Positions 35,452 through 45,531 of a stretch of DNA of 64,000 nt are shown piece by piece (within the stretch, counting starts at the first letter, position 1; each line of letters starts with the position of its first letter). The notes under the pieces were generated by a model. That model worked only from the letters and a program-made list of their open reading frames with translations. It searched no databases and was not told the DNA's origin. The translations under genes and the position numbers were made by a program. The DNA is from Calditrichales bacterium MX18-03 (GTDB lineage: Bacteria; Bacillota; Clostridia; Lutisporales; Lutisporaceae). The stretch covers positions 124,001 to 188,000 of the forward strand of contig JAJGRE010000005.1 in assembly GCA_021083345.1 (NCBI GenBank), read 5' to 3'.

Positions 35452-37041
35452 ATGATGATAAAGCTGAATATGATCTCGGTAACATCCAGTACAATGTCAT
35501 TTGAGATCGAGAACAAGGAATGCTTTTATACGAAAAATAAAATCGATATGTATATAAATGGAGTCAAGTCAGGAGAGACAGGTACCAATGTTTTTGTGAT
35601 CCGGAACCTGAAGGCAGACTCCCAGTACACTGTTTATGCAGAGGATAGCGTATCAAAAGAAACCAGCAATGAAATCACCGTCATGACCAAAAGCGATACA
35701 ATGGTTATTAATATACAGGATTTCGGAGCAATGGGAGACGGGGTACACGCGGATACGGCTTCTATTCAGGCAGCCATTGCGGCCTGCCTGCCAGGGGGGC
35801 GGGTATATTTCCCTGAAGGGACATATCTGGCATCCCCGTTATTTTTAAAGAGCGATATCACCATAGAACTTGGCAAAGGAGCCATACTGCTTGGCGAAAA
35901 GGATAGAGAAAAATACCCTGTCCTGCCGGGTCTTGTTGCATCCAATATTACGGGTAAAGATGCGTATCTGGCCTCATGGGAAGGGGAGGCTGCCGACTGC
36001 TTTGCCAGCCTTATCACAGGGATCCATGTAAAAAACGTCAGTATTATAGGTGAAGGCGTCATTGATGGTAATGCAGATTATGATAACTGGTGGCGCGATG
36101 TGAAAAACAAAAAGGTGGCATGGCGGCCTAAAACAATTTTCCTTAACCAGTGTGAAAATATCCTGATAGAGGGGATCACCATAAAGAATTCTCCCTCCTG
36201 GACCTTGCACCCGCTGATGTGCCAGAGCATCAAACTGATTGGTGCCGTCATTGAGAATCCCAAGGATGCACCCAATACCGACGGCTTTGACCCTGAGTCC
36301 TGCAGCAAAGTGTGGGTGTTGGGAACAAGGTTTTCGGTGGGGGATGACTGCATCGCCATAAAGTCCGGCAAATTCAGCACAAGCAGAAAGTACCTTGTCC
36401 CATCGGAGGATATTTACATAAGAAATTGCCTGATGGAGTTTGGCCACGGCGCAGTGGTTATCGGAAGTGAGATGTCCTGCGGTGTCCGGAATGTGCATGT
36501 AGAAAGATGCGTGTTCAACAGCACCGACAGGGGAATCCGGATAAAAACAAGGAGAGGCCGGGGTGCTACCGGCGTCATTGATGAAATACATGCTTCGAAC
36601 ATCATGATGAACAGGGTAAAGACGCCATTCACAGTCAATTGTTTCTATTTTTGTGATGCAGACGGCAAAACAGAGTATGTATGGAGTAAGGAGAAACTGC
36701 CGGTGGATGATAGGACCCCATATATAGGCAGCATCCATATCCAAGATGTTTCCTGCACCGATACACAGGTAGCGGCGGGATTTGTATACGGCCTTCCGGA
36801 GAGAAAGATTGAGGAGCTGGTCTTGGAGCATATCCACATCCATTTTGATGTCTCTGCAGAAGCAGATTATCCTGAAATGCTGAGCTTTGTAGAACCCATG
36901 TGCAAGGAGGGCTTCTACTTCAATAACATAAAGAAGCTGGTGCTTAAGGATATCAGGTTGGAAAATTCAACAGGCACTCCTGTTATTATACAAAATATCG
37001 ACAGAGAAGAAATATTATGGGGGGAGATGTCATGGACATAA
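35452..37041 (+). CDS. GH28 polygalacturonase, cytoplasmic, with N-terminal Fn3-like domain
   Basis: 529 residues from the ATG at 35452 (35455 is equally possible), behind GGAG. Residues 1-80 look like a fibronectin-III-type domain, and the right-handed beta-helix of GH28 starts at F-G-A-M-G-D-G. All catalytic blocks are present: [19 protein letters not shown] and R-I-K-T-R. There is no signal peptide, so it should act inside the cell as an exo-enzyme that frees galacturonate from imported oligogalacturonides. kduI overlaps its end by 10 bp. Confidence 0.9.
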   Translation: MMIKLNMISVTSSTMSFEIENKECFYTKNKIDMYINGVKSGETGTNVFVIRNLKADSQYTVYAEDSVSKETSNEITVMTKSDTMVINIQDFGAMGDGVHADTASIQAAIAACLPGGRVYFPEGTYLASPLFLKSDITIELGKGAILLGEKDREKYPVLPGLVASNITGKDAYLASWEGEAADCFASLITGIHVKNVSIIGEGVIDGNADYDNWWRDVKNKKVAWRPKTIFLNQCENILIEGITIKNSPSWTLHPLMCQSIKLIGAVIENPKDAPNTDGFDPESCSKVWVLGTRFSVGDDCIAIKSGKFSTSRKYLVPSEDIYIRNCLMEFGHGAVVIGSEMSCGVRNVHVERCVFNSTDRGIRIKTRRGRGATGVIDEIHASNIMMNRVKTPFTVNCFYFCDADGKTEYVWSKEKLPVDDRTPYIGSIHIQDVSCTDTQVAAGFVYGLPERKIEELVLEHIHIHFDVSAEADYPEMLSFVEPMCKEGFYFNNIKKLVLKDIRLENSTGTPVIIQNIDREEILWGEMSWT

Positions 37042-37862
37042 GGTATGGAAACAATCCGAAGGACTCGAAATTTTATACGACAGATGAGCTGAGAGCAAAT
37101 TACCTGGTGGAAAAAGTATTTGTATCTGGAGCGCTTAGTCTGACTTACAGCCATGTAGACAGGATCATATTCGGAGGGGTTATCCCTGTGGGAAACACAA
37201 TCGGCCTTGATGCAGGCAAGGAGTTAGGGGCCCGGTATTTCCTTGAAAGAAGAGAGTTAGGCGTCATCAACCTAGGAGGCGCTGGAACCGTTGCTCTGGA
37301 TGGGGTGGAATATAAGCTTGAAAATCGGGATGGATTATATGTAGGCGCAGGAATCAAAGAGGTAAGCTTCCGCTCGGAGGATAATGAAACCCCGGCCAAA
37401 TTCTATATAAACAGCGCACCTGCACATACTGCTTATCCCACTGTCAAGATTGAGATCAGCAAGGCTAACCCTATTCAGCTGGGCAGCCTTGAGACCTCAA
37501 ATAAGAGGACGATATATCAGTACGTGCACCCCAATGTTTGCAAGAGCTGCCAGCTGCTTATGGGAATGACCATCCTGGAACCAGGCTGTGTGTGGAACAC
37601 CATGCCCTGCCATACCCATGACAGGCGTATGGAAGTATACTTCTACTTCAACATGGATAGCGGCAGCAGGGTATTTCACATGATGGGGGAACCAAGTGAG
37701 ACAAGGCATCTGGTGGTAGCAAATGAACAGGCTGTCATTTCTCCAAGCTGGTCGATCCATTCCGGTGTGGGCACCGGCAGTTATACGTTCATATGGGGCA
37801 TGGCAGGAGAAAATCAGACCTTTGATGATATGGACGCCATAAAAACCATTGATCTGAGATAG
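37032..37862 (+). CDS. kduI: 5-keto-4-deoxyuronate isomerase
   Basis: 276 residues from the ATG at 37032, with GGGGGGAG 5 bp before it; this matches the usual KduI length. It is a cupin-type zinc enzyme: the metal block is [13 protein letters not shown] near residue 195, and the start R-Y-x-x-N-P-K-D is family-typical. It converts 5-keto-4-deoxyuronate, released by the GH105 enzyme, to 2,5-diketo-3-deoxygluconate, the substrate of KduD. It overlaps the GH28 gene and is followed by kduD after 49 bp. Confidence 0.95.
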   Translation: MDIRYGNNPKDSKFYTTDELRANYLVEKVFVSGALSLTYSHVDRIIFGGVIPVGNTIGLDAGKELGARYFLERRELGVINLGGAGTVALDGVEYKLENRDGLYVGAGIKEVSFRSEDNETPAKFYINSAPAHTAYPTVKIEISKANPIQLGSLETSNKRTIYQYVHPNVCKSCQLLMGMTILEPGCVWNTMPCHTHDRRMEVYFYFNMDSGSRVFHMMGEPSETRHLVVANEQAVISPSWSIHSGVGTGSYTFIWGMAGENQTFDDMDAIKTIDLR

Positions 37863-37911
37863 TATCCCTGACCATGGTTAATGAAATATGTGAAGGATCG
37901 GAGGCATGACA

Positions 37912-38694
37912 ATGGAATTCTTAATGAAGGATTTTTCCATGGACTTTTTCTCTTTGCAAGGGAAAATTGCTGTCGTTACCGGGGGCAATACAGGCCTTGG
38001 ACTGGGATACACCGTTGCTTTTGCCAAAGCAGGAGCAGACCTGTTTGTCATAACGCACAATGAAAACTGGGATGAAGCAAGAGAACTGGTGGCGGCAGAA
38101 GGCAGAAAGGCCGTGTTCTTTAAAGCGGATCTGACAGATAAGACCCAGGTGAAAAATGCAGTCAGTGAATGCATCAAGGCATATGGCAAAATTGATATCC
38201 TGGTTAACAATGCCGGTACAATAAAAAGGGCACCGCTTCTGGAGTATAAAGATGAGGACTGGGACGCAGTAATGGATATAAACCTCAACGCGGTATACCG
38301 CTTGAGCCGTGAGGTGGCGGTCATCATGGCAAAGCAGCGAAGCGGCAAGATCATCAATATTGCATCCATGCTTTCCTTCCAGGGCGGAAAGTTTGTTCCG
38401 GCCTACACAACCAGCAAGCATGGAATCGTAGGACTTACCAGGTCTTTCGCAAGTGAACTGGCAGATTACAATATTCAGGTAAATGCAATCGCACCAGGCT
38501 ATATTGAAACAGCAAACACAGCGCCTATAAGGGCCGATCAAAACAGGAACCGGGAAATCACGGCCAGGATACCTGCGGGAAGATGGGGGCAGCCCTCCGA
38601 TGTCATGGGTGCTGCAATATTTCTTGCCGGCCATGCCTCGGACTATGTCAACGGGCATGTATTGGCCGTTGACGGCGGATGGCTTGTAAGATAG
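37912..38694 (+). CDS. kduD: 2-dehydro-3-deoxy-D-gluconate 5-dehydrogenase
   Basis: 260 residues from the ATG at 37912, chosen because GGAGG lies 7 bp upstream while the ATG at 37906 is too close to it. It is a classic short-chain dehydrogenase: cofactor loop G-G-N-T-G-L-G, N-N-A-G, and catalytic Ser with Y-T-T-S-K. KduD reduces 2,5-diketo-3-deoxygluconate to 2-keto-3-deoxygluconate with NAD(P)H. Position next to kduI fixes the assignment. The uxaB gene follows closely. Confidence 0.92.
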   Translation: MEFLMKDFSMDFFSLQGKIAVVTGGNTGLGLGYTVAFAKAGADLFVITHNENWDEARELVAAEGRKAVFFKADLTDKTQVKNAVSECIKAYGKIDILVNNAGTIKRAPLLEYKDEDWDAVMDINLNAVYRLSREVAVIMAKQRSGKIINIASMLSFQGGKFVPAYTTSKHGIVGLTRSFASELADYNIQVNAIAPGYIETANTAPIRADQNRNREITARIPAGRWGQPSDVMGAAIFLAGHASDYVNGHVLAVDGGWLVR

Positions 38695-38706
38695 GGAGGT
38701 GTGGAT

Positions 38707-40227
38707 ATGAAAGAATTAAGTGAGAGTCTAGTAAGGAGCGGGTTGGAGCTTCCCGAAGATCTAAAAATAAATGCCATTAAGGAAGTGCCCGAGAAAATAC
38801 TGCAGTTTGGTGAAGGCAACTTTTTAAGAGGCTTTGTTGATTGGATGGTCCATGCAATGAATGAAAAGGGATTGTTCAATGGACGGGTCGTCGTGGTACA
38901 ACCCCTCGGACAAGGGCTTGTGGAAGTGCTGAACAGGCAGGACGGCTTATACACCCTTTATTTAAGGGGTATACAGGACGGAAAAGTTGTGGAGGAAAAG
39001 GGCATCATCTCATCGATAAGCAGGGGCATCAACATTTTCACGCAATTTGATGAATACTTGACATGTGCGGAAAATCCTGAATTGAGATTTATCATCTCCA
39101 ACACCACCGAGGCAGGCATAGCGTATAATGCAAAGGATCGGCCGGATGACATGCCGCCAGCTTCTTTCCCCGGTAAATTAACTGTTTTGCTGTATAAGCG
39201 GTTCCTGCATTTTAACGGGGATGCAGCAAAAGGACTGGTTATGATGCCTTGCGAGCTGATTGACAGAAACGGTGATAACCTCAAAAAAATTGTCCTGCAG
39301 CTTGCAAAGGAATGGGGAATGGGAGAAGCGTTTATTAGCTGGATCAAGGACTCAAACTATTTCCTGAACACCCTTGTTGACAGGATTGTAACAGGCTACC
39401 CCAGTGATGAAGCGGAAAAAATCACAGAAGAGCTGGGGTACAAGGATAACCTGTTGGATACGGCTGAGATTTTTCACTTGTGGGTGATTGAAGGGGACAA
39501 AAGGTTTTCCGATGAACTTCCACTTATCCATGCCGGATTAAATGTCGTATGGACGGATGACATGACCCCTTATCGGACTAGAAAGGTCAGAATACTGAAC
39601 GGAGCACATACCATGACAGTGCTGGCAGCCTATCTCTACGGATTGGATACGGTTAAGGAGTGCATGGACGACGCATTAATAAGCACATTTATGAAGAAGG
39701 GGATCTATGAGGAAATCATTCCTACCCTTGACCTGCCGGAAAAAGAACTTATCGATTTTGCGAATGCTGTCGGCGAAAGGTTCAGAAATCCTTTCATCAG
39801 GCATCAGCTGCTCAGTATATCTCTGAATTCCACATCCAAATTCAAAACGAGAGTGCTTCCCTCCATCTTGGAATATGTCAGTAGAAAAGGAAAGCTGCCA
39901 AAAGTGCTGACCTTCTCCATGGCTGCATTGATTGCATTCTATAGGGGCACAGAGATACGTGAAAACTCCCTCATAGGAAACAGGCCGGCAAATGAGTACA
40001 AGATTAATGACGATATACCCGTACTTGAATGGTTCGCCGGACTCTGGAGGGACTGTGACGGGAGTAGAGAAGGCAGCCGGGAACTGGTATCTGAAGTACT
40101 GTCAAAAACGGATATTTGGGGTGCAGACCTCAATGACCTGCCTGGCTTTGCACCCGCTGTGGCTGACTATCTGTATGGAATAGCAGCTTATGGGATGAAG
40201 GAAGCAATTAACGAATTGTTAAAATAG
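38707..40227 (+). CDS. uxaB: Tagaturonate reductase (altronate oxidoreductase)
   Basis: 506 residues from the ATG at 38707, with GGGAGGTG about 5 bp before it. It belongs to the mannitol dehydrogenase family: L-Q-F-G-E-G-N-F-L-R-G-F at the cofactor site, N-T-T-E-A-G-I, and the late K-x-R-I-L-N-G-A-H. The sequence pattern and length match UxaB rather than the fructuronate reductase UxuB. It reduces the UxaC product D-tagaturonate to D-altronate with NADH. Its genes before (kduD) and after (uxaA) complete the pathway. Confidence 0.93.
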   Translation: MKELSESLVRSGLELPEDLKINAIKEVPEKILQFGEGNFLRGFVDWMVHAMNEKGLFNGRVVVVQPLGQGLVEVLNRQDGLYTLYLRGIQDGKVVEEKGIISSISRGINIFTQFDEYLTCAENPELRFIISNTTEAGIAYNAKDRPDDMPPASFPGKLTVLLYKRFLHFNGDAAKGLVMMPCELIDRNGDNLKKIVLQLAKEWGMGEAFISWIKDSNYFLNTLVDRIVTGYPSDEAEKITEELGYKDNLLDTAEIFHLWVIEGDKRFSDELPLIHAGLNVVWTDDMTPYRTRKVRILNGAHTMTVLAAYLYGLDTVKECMDDALISTFMKKGIYEEIIPTLDLPEKELIDFANAVGERFRNPFIRHQLLSISLNSTSKFKTRVLPSILEYVSRKGKLPKVLTFSMAALIAFYRGTEIRENSLIGNRPANEYKINDDIPVLEWFAGLWRDCDGSREGSRELVSEVLSKTDIWGADLNDLPGFAPAVADYLYGIAAYGMKEAINELLK

Positions 40228-40253
40228 CAGCACTGCTGAAGTGAGGTCTTGGT

Positions 40254-41747
40254 ATGATCGATAATGGCAAATTGCTTAGAATCAATAAAAAAGATAATGT
40301 TGGCGTTGTACTGGAGGATATCAGGGAAAATGATACAATGTCTTTCGATGGCATATCTCTTAAAGCCGGAGAAGATATAGACTGTGGGCATAAGATAGCG
40401 CTAAGGGATATAGCTGAAGGCGAAGATATTATAAAGTATGGATTCCCCATAGGCCATGCTGTAAGACCCATACTGGCAGGCGAGTATATTCATACTCACA
40501 ATATAAGGACGAATCTGAAGGGGCTTTTGGACTATCGCTACGCACCCGCTTTGAATGAAAAAGCGACCCACTTATCCTCAAATTTTATGGGGTATATGAG
40601 AGAAAATGGTGAAGTGGGCATAAGAAATGAAATATGGATCATCAATACGGTGGGCTGCGTCAATAAGACTTCTGAAATACTGGCCAAGGAAGCGAATATG
40701 GCATTTGCCGGAAAGACAGACGGCATTTTTGCCTTCCCTCACCCCTATGGATGCTCACAGTTGGGTGATGACCATTTGGCTACACAAAAGATATTAGCCG
40801 GTTTGGTGAAGCATCCCAATGCAGCCGGTGTGCTGGTACTTGGACTTGGGTGCGAAAACAACAATATACCGGCGTTCAGGAATGTGCTGGGCGATCAAAT
40901 CCCAGGCCGCGTTAAGTTTCTTGTGACTCAGGAAGCCGAAGATGAAATACAGGAAGGGCTGAAGCTGATCGGTGAGCTGGTTGAGTATGCCGGGACATTC
41001 AAGCGGCAGGAGTGTGCTGCTGACCAATTGGTGATTGGCCTTAAGTGCGGGGGATCCGATGCTTTTTCCGGTATTACCGGTAATCCTCTGGTGGGGGAAT
41101 TTTCCGACCTGTTGATTGCACAAGGCGGAACAAGCATCCTGACAGAGGTTCCGGAAATGTTCGGCGCAGAGACGATACTGATGAACCGATGCATCAATGA
41201 AGCGGTTTTTCAAAAGTCGGTGCACTTGATAAATGATTTCAAAGAATACTTTATGAAGCACAACCAGGAAATCTATGAGAATCCTTCTCCGGGGAATAAA
41301 AAGGGCGGCATATCAACGCTGGAGGAAAAGTCCCTGGGTTGCACGCAAAAGGGGGGCACCGGTCATGTGGTTGACGTGCTGGACTACGGAGAACGGGTAA
41401 CAAAACCGGGATTGAATCTTCTTGAAGGGCCGGGCAACGATATCGTAGCAGCAACCGCATTGACGGCAGCAGGTGCACATATCATTCTGTTTACCACAGG
41501 GCGCGGGACGCCGCTGGGGGCGCCGGTACCGACCGTTAAAATATCTACCAACTCTGAGCTTTACCGAAGAAAGCGCAACTGGATAGACTACAATGCCGGA
41601 TCTCTTCTGGAAGGAAACGGCATGGAGCAAGTAAAAATGGATTTCTTCAAATTCGTTCTGAAGGTGGCCTCAGGGGATATCCGGACTAAGAATGAAGAAA
41701 ACGGATATAGGGAAATTGCAATTTTCAAAGACGGTGTGACGTTGTAA
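40254..41747 (+). CDS. uxaA: Altronate dehydratase
   Basis: 497 residues, the full length of UxaA. The N-terminal SAF-type domain (about 1-95) includes G-H-K-I-A-L. The large catalytic domain has G-Y-M-R-E-N-G-E-V-G-I-R-N, H-P-Y-G-C-S-Q, G-L-G-C-E-N-N and F-T-T-G-R-G-T-P, with several cysteines expected to hold iron. It converts D-altronate to 2-keto-3-deoxygluconate in the cytoplasm. It is the last gene of the operon and ends at a 28-bp-arm hairpin. KDG kinase and aldolase genes are not in the window. Confidence 0.95.
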   Translation: MIDNGKLLRINKKDNVGVVLEDIRENDTMSFDGISLKAGEDIDCGHKIALRDIAEGEDIIKYGFPIGHAVRPILAGEYIHTHNIRTNLKGLLDYRYAPALNEKATHLSSNFMGYMRENGEVGIRNEIWIINTVGCVNKTSEILAKEANMAFAGKTDGIFAFPHPYGCSQLGDDHLATQKILAGLVKHPNAAGVLVLGLGCENNNIPAFRNVLGDQIPGRVKFLVTQEAEDEIQEGLKLIGELVEYAGTFKRQECAADQLVIGLKCGGSDAFSGITGNPLVGEFSDLLIAQGGTSILTEVPEMFGAETILMNRCINEAVFQKSVHLINDFKEYFMKHNQEIYENPSPGNKKGGISTLEEKSLGCTQKGGTGHVVDVLDYGERVTKPGLNLLEGPGNDIVAATALTAAGAHIILFTTGRGTPLGAPVPTVKISTNSELYRRKRNWIDYNAGSLLEGNGMEQVKMDFFKFVLKVASGDIRTKNEENGYREIAIFKDGVTL

Positions 41748-41808
41748 AAGCATCAGAAATAGGAAAGCAGAAGAGACAAGCTCTTCTGCTTTCCTATTTC
41801 TGATGCTT
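41748..41808. terminator. Bidirectional terminator between uxaA and the SHMT-like gene
   Basis: Two exact 28-bp arms (41748-41775 and 41781-41808) around ACAAG. The stop codon of the minus-strand SHMT-like gene overlaps the hairpin end, so it must serve both convergent transcripts. Confidence 0.85.
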
Positions 41809-43057
41809 ATTCAAAGTAACCTTCATACAAAGGGAACCTTGAGCTTAATTCAAGAACGTCCTTAGCTACTTTTTCCATGATTTGCGCATTATCAATGTTA
41901 TCAGCCACTGTCTTCATCATATTCGCGATCAAGCCCATTTCATTTTCTTTCATACCCCTGGACGTCACAGCAGTGGTACCAATCCTTACGCCGCTGGTGA
42001 CCAAAGGCTTTTGGGGATCAAAGGGGATCATGTTCTTGTTTACTGTAATCCCCACTGACTCCAAAGCATTTTCGAATTGAGCACCTGTCAGATTCTTCGG
42101 ACGCAAGTCCAAGATCAACAGATGATTGTCAGTGCCGCCGGTTACGACTCTAAAGCCATAGGTACCCAGCACTTGCGCTAATTTCTGTGCATTTCTTATG
42201 ACCTGTGCCATGCATGCTCTGTATTCCTCAGTCATCGCCCGCTTGAAGGTAAAAGCTTTGGCTGCCATGACCTGTGGATGCATGGAGCCTTGTACCCCGG
42301 GAAAGGTTGCTTTGTCCAGCTTCTTGCCAAACGCTGCTTTGCACAATACAAAACCGCCTCTAGCCCCGGAAAGTGTCTTTGTTGTCGTCGATGTAACAAA
42401 ATCAGCATAAGGGACAGGACTTGGAATAAGCTTTGCAGCAACCAAGCCGGCTATATGGGCCATATCTACCATGAAATACGCATTCACTGACTTGGCAATA
42501 TCGCTTATGTGTTCATAATCAATAACTCTGGGATAAGAGCTTCCGCCCGCGACGATAAGCTTTGGGGCATGCTCTTTTGCCAGCCGCTCAACTTCCGCAT
42601 AATCGATGGTCTCTGTTTCTTTACTGACGCCATAGGATATGAAATTGTACACCCTGCCGGAGAAGTTGACCTTGCTTCCGTGGGTCAAATGGCCTCCCTG
42701 ATCGAGCCTCATGCCGAGTACGGTATCTCCAGGCTCAAGTATCGCTGCATAAACACTGTGGTTTGCATTTGACCCTGAAAGTGCCTGGATATTGGCATAT
42801 TCAGCCCCGAACAAAGCCTTAGCCCTTTCGATCCCCAAGATCTCCATTTTGTCAATGGCCTTATGTCCTGCATGATAACGGTTCCCGGGGAATCCTTCCA
42901 AGGTCTTGTTCGTCAGGATGCTTCCCTGAAGTTCCAAAACCTCCACAGGCACATAGCTTTCTGACGCGATCATTTCAATCCCTGTTCTCTGACGGGTAAA
43001 CTCTTCCGCTACAATCTCATAGAGCTCGGAATCTGATTTTTTTACTGATGGCAGCAT
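41807..43057 (-). CDS. glyA: Serine hydroxymethyltransferase-like enzyme with altered active site
   Basis: 416 residues from the ATG at 43057 behind AAGGGAGG, the normal SHMT length. The fold-type I pattern is clear: A-S-E-S-Y, H-L-T-H-G-S-K-V-N-F-S-G and V-D-M-A-H-I-A-G-L-V. The PLP lysine is Lys227 in T-S-T-T-T-K-T-L-S-G-A-R-G-G. Classic SHMT has a histidine directly before this lysine and R/A-G-P after it; here the histidine is Thr226 and the proline is Ala. It may be a paralogue with aldolase or other activity instead of, or besides, serine-glycine interconversion. A PHP-domain gene lies upstream in the same operon. Confidence 0.82.
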   Translation of the reverse strand: MLPSVKKSDSELYEIVAEEFTRQRTGIEMIASESYVPVEVLELQGSILTNKTLEGFPGNRYHAGHKAIDKMEILGIERAKALFGAEYANIQALSGSNANHSVYAAILEPGDTVLGMRLDQGGHLTHGSKVNFSGRVYNFISYGVSKETETIDYAEVERLAKEHAPKLIVAGGSSYPRVIDYEHISDIAKSVNAYFMVDMAHIAGLVAAKLIPSPVPYADFVTSTTTKTLSGARGGFVLCKAAFGKKLDKATFPGVQGSMHPQVMAAKAFTFKRAMTEEYRACMAQVIRNAQKLAQVLGTYGFRVVTGGTDNHLLILDLRPKNLTGAQFENALESVGITVNKNMIPFDPQKPLVTSGVRIGTTAVTSRGMKENEMGLIANMMKTVADNIDNAQIMEKVAKDVLELSSRFPLYEGYFE

Positions 43058-43101
43058 CTTCAGCCCTCCCTTAATGCAATTGGCAATTAGCCCTACCTGT
43101 A

Positions 43102-43989
43102 TTATATAACAACTGGCGCTGGCATAGGAAGCCACGGTTCCAATATTCCAAAGGGGATTTTTGCGCCATTGGTGATTTCGCCAAGTTTTACGTTAGGTTT
43201 GAAGTCTCCATGGTAATCGCTTCCGCCCGATGCATAAAGCTTATGTTCCTTGCAGTAATTGAGCAGAAAATCTGTCCTTTCTCTTGAATGAAGCGAATGG
43301 TAGCACTCAATGCCGTCCAATGCATTCAAAGAAATAATGTCATTTAACAAAGCATCATAGTCATCAGAAAAATAGACATATAGATGGGCAAGGAAAGATT
43401 TGCCCCCTGCTTGCTTGATCAGCTTGGCCGCCTCCTGCACGGTGGGATAGTTTTTGGTTTGATTGAGGAAAAAAGGGCTGCCCTCATTGTTGATGCAGGT
43501 CCGGTAGAAGGCGTTGACACTTTCCCATATTTCTTTTGTGAAGTGTTTTTCGTTCTCAGGGTATTTCCTTAAGTCGGCGTGCATGACCTGTGATGCAAAA
43601 TATTTGGAGCGGCTGATTGAAAGCTTCTCCGTATAGGCCAGTCCCAGGTTCCTGCAAACAGCCTTCATTTTTTCTAGATATCCATTCTCTCTTTCAAGGA
43701 ATTTCTCATCTGAAACGATTCCGGATGAGTGGATTGCTTCCAGGTCTATACCGTAGCCCAACACCTCAATGGGTTTTCCGTTATGAGCAACAGAAAACTC
43801 ACAGCCGGGAATAATCCTACCTTCAAAATAGTCAGCCATCTTGATTTTTCTCAACTTTTCATAAGCGCCGATCGAGTCATGGTCCGTGATAGATATGTGA
43901 CTTAGCCCCGATAGTTGCGCCATCTTCAATATTTCTACGGGTTCATCTGAACCGTCCGATGAAGTCGTGTGAATATGTAAATCAATCAT
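43102..43989 (-). CDS. PHP-domain metal-dependent phosphoesterase
   Basis: 295 residues from the ATG at 43989, which has AAAGGAG 8 bp upstream; a start at 44109 has none. PHP motifs are I-D-L-H-I-H-T-T-S-S-D-G at the N-terminus, I-T-D-H-D near 37, and the late S-G-G-S-D-Y-H-G. The family includes nucleotidase and 3'-5' or 5'-3' exonuclease members such as RNase AM (YciV); which activity this has is open. The SHMT-like gene begins 44 bp after its stop, so the two are probably one operon. Confidence 0.85.
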   Translation of the reverse strand: MIDLHIHTTSSDGSDEPVEILKMAQLSGLSHISITDHDSIGAYEKLRKIKMADYFEGRIIPGCEFSVAHNGKPIEVLGYGIDLEAIHSSGIVSDEKFLERENGYLEKMKAVCRNLGLAYTEKLSISRSKYFASQVMHADLRKYPENEKHFTKEIWESVNAFYRTCINNEGSPFFLNQTKNYPTVQEAAKLIKQAGGKSFLAHLYVYFSDDYDALLNDIISLNALDGIECYHSLHSRERTDFLLNYCKEHKLYASGGSDYHGDFKPNVKLGEITNGAKIPFGILEPWLPMPAPVVI

Positions 43990-44098
43990 TTCAACATCTC
44001 CTTTTCGAGTTACACCTTTCATTCTATACCATTTTACAAGCTCTGACAAATACAGGTTAAGATTGAAGCGCACCAGCAAAGCCGGGTGTGTTTTATAT

Positions 44099-44127
44099 TT
44101 GAAGAACAAGAGTCTATGTGGTAATAT
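44099..44127 (+). promoter_or_regulatory. Sigma-A promoter of the MFS gene at 44269
   Basis: TTGAAG (44099-44104) and TAATAT (44122-44127) are 17 bp apart with an extended TGG. This predicts a leader of about 135 nt before the MFS start codon. Confidence 0.6.
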
Positions 44128-44174
44128 AAGGATGCTAAGGAATTATCCGTTATTGCCTGAATCTTTATTATTGT

Positions 44175-44252
44175 ATGGGAAAGTATGACTTTAATGGTGC
44201 ATGGGCTGAGAAATGCGGCCAAACCGCCTTTCTCATTAGGGGATATAAATAG
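44175..44252 (+). other. Leader of the MFS gene with hairpin and possible short ORF
   Basis: A 25-codon frame (44175-44252, starts M-G-K-Y-D-F and ends R-G-Y-K) occupies the leader but has no ribosome site. Within it GAGAA-AT-GCGG pairs with CCGC-CT-TTCTC (44209-44234), just before the MFS ribosome site. This layout could allow translational attenuation; it may also be chance. Confidence 0.3.
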
Positions 44253-44268
44253 AAATGAGGTGTGTGTT

Positions 44269-45519
44269 TTGTTTAAAAATTTGCCGGGAAATATTAAGGT
44301 GAGGCTGCTTACTTCCTTCTATACGAGGATTATCAGTGTGTCCATCATGCCTTTCATGGCATTGTTTTTTTCTGACCGTCTGGGGAAGGTCTTTGCAGGG
44401 AGCTTTCTGTTGGTTACAACGCTAGCCAGCTTCATTTTCAGACTCTGGGGGGGTTACATAGCCGACAGGACCAGGAGAAAGAACGTGTTGGTTGCGTCGA
44501 ATACTGCCGGCGCGGTGCTGATGGTATTAATGACCATTTGCTTGCTGCCATCCAATGATTTCATCTACGCTTTTGCAGCCTTCTACCTGTTATGGAGCAT
44601 CGTCAGCAGCATGGGAGGACCAGCCATGAATGCGCTGATCCTGGATTCCACAGATGAGGATAACCGGAAGCGGGTTTATGTCATGAGTTACTGGCTGGAC
44701 AATATCTCAATATCTGTGGGCATCGCATTGGGTGGCCTGATGTACAAAAACCATCGGCTGGAGTTGTTCATACTGCTATCGATGGCGCTAATCATCACGA
44801 CCTTGATCTATATGGTTTTTTTGAAGGATAATCAGATAAACCTCCTGAAGCGGACGCATACCAATCCATTCCAGGATATCCTGTCAAACTATGCCACTGC
44901 CATCCGAGATAAAAAGTTCCTGATGTTTGTTATAGGGTGGATGTTCTTTTTATCTTTAGAGTTTGCTGTGTCAAACTATATTGGGATCCGGCTGAAGGAA
45001 ACCTTCAATACGGTGAGCTTTTTCGGATTTGAGATTGATGGGATACGGATGATGAGTGCGATTACGATTGAAAATACGCTGATCGTTGTTTCATTGACTT
45101 TTCTGATCAGTTCTTTCATGGAGCGGATTTCAAAACCAAAGGCGTACATAATCGGTATCGCGCTTTATGGGCTGGGCTATACTGTGCTGAATGTCGCCAA
45201 TACCTGGTACGGTATACTGGTTTTCGGTCTGCTGGCAGTCATCGGGGAGTTGATTTGTGCGCCCATTCATATGGCGGAACAGGCAAAGCTGATTCCCGAT
45301 GACAAAAGAGCTTCCTATATGGCATTCGGATCCTTATCCTTCAGCGGAGGAGACATGTTGGGCAGGTTCGGTATTATTTTAGGTGCGTACCTGATAGCAC
45401 CTATGATGGCTGTATATACAGGATGTGTTGTGACTATCGGGGCATTTCTGGTGTACAATGCGTTTTATGGGAAAGCATTGGCAAGTGAGAAAAGCATAGG
45501 GGTCAAGCTTGATATTTGA
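44269..45519 (+). CDS. MFS transporter
   Basis: About 416 residues from a TTG at 44269 that has GAGGTG 6 bp before it; the frame extends upstream without a ribosome site. Twelve membrane helices with the family loop G-G-Y-I-A-D-R-T-R-R after helix 2 indicate a proton-driven exporter of the MdtG/drug-efflux type. Substrate is unknown. It is divergent from the PHP gene and has a long leader with a hairpin over the region before its ribosome site, which may point to substrate-induced expression. Confidence 0.83.
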   Translation: MFKNLPGNIKVRLLTSFYTRIISVSIMPFMALFFSDRLGKVFAGSFLLVTTLASFIFRLWGGYIADRTRRKNVLVASNTAGAVLMVLMTICLLPSNDFIYAFAAFYLLWSIVSSMGGPAMNALILDSTDEDNRKRVYVMSYWLDNISISVGIALGGLMYKNHRLELFILLSMALIITTLIYMVFLKDNQINLLKRTHTNPFQDILSNYATAIRDKKFLMFVIGWMFFLSLEFAVSNYIGIRLKETFNTVSFFGFEIDGIRMMSAITIENTLIVVSLTFLISSFMERISKPKAYIIGIALYGLGYTVLNVANTWYGILVFGLLAVIGELICAPIHMAEQAKLIPDDKRASYMAFGSLSFSGGDMLGRFGIILGAYLIAPMMAVYTGCVVTIGAFLVYNAFYGKALASEKSIGVKLDI

Positions 45520-45531
45520 GTAAATAGCAGA

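Noticed and set aside
35974-36843. 289-codon minus-strand frame inside the GH28 gene
   Set aside because: The plus strand encodes a complete GH28 enzyme; the antisense frame has no ribosome site or family motif.
37921-38658. 245-codon minus-strand frame inside kduD
   Set aside because: It is an antisense shadow of a complete short-chain dehydrogenase.
43058-43101. Glycine riboswitch before the SHMT-like gene
   Set aside because: Only 44 bp separate it from the PHP gene, too short for the aptamer, and no conserved stems are visible.
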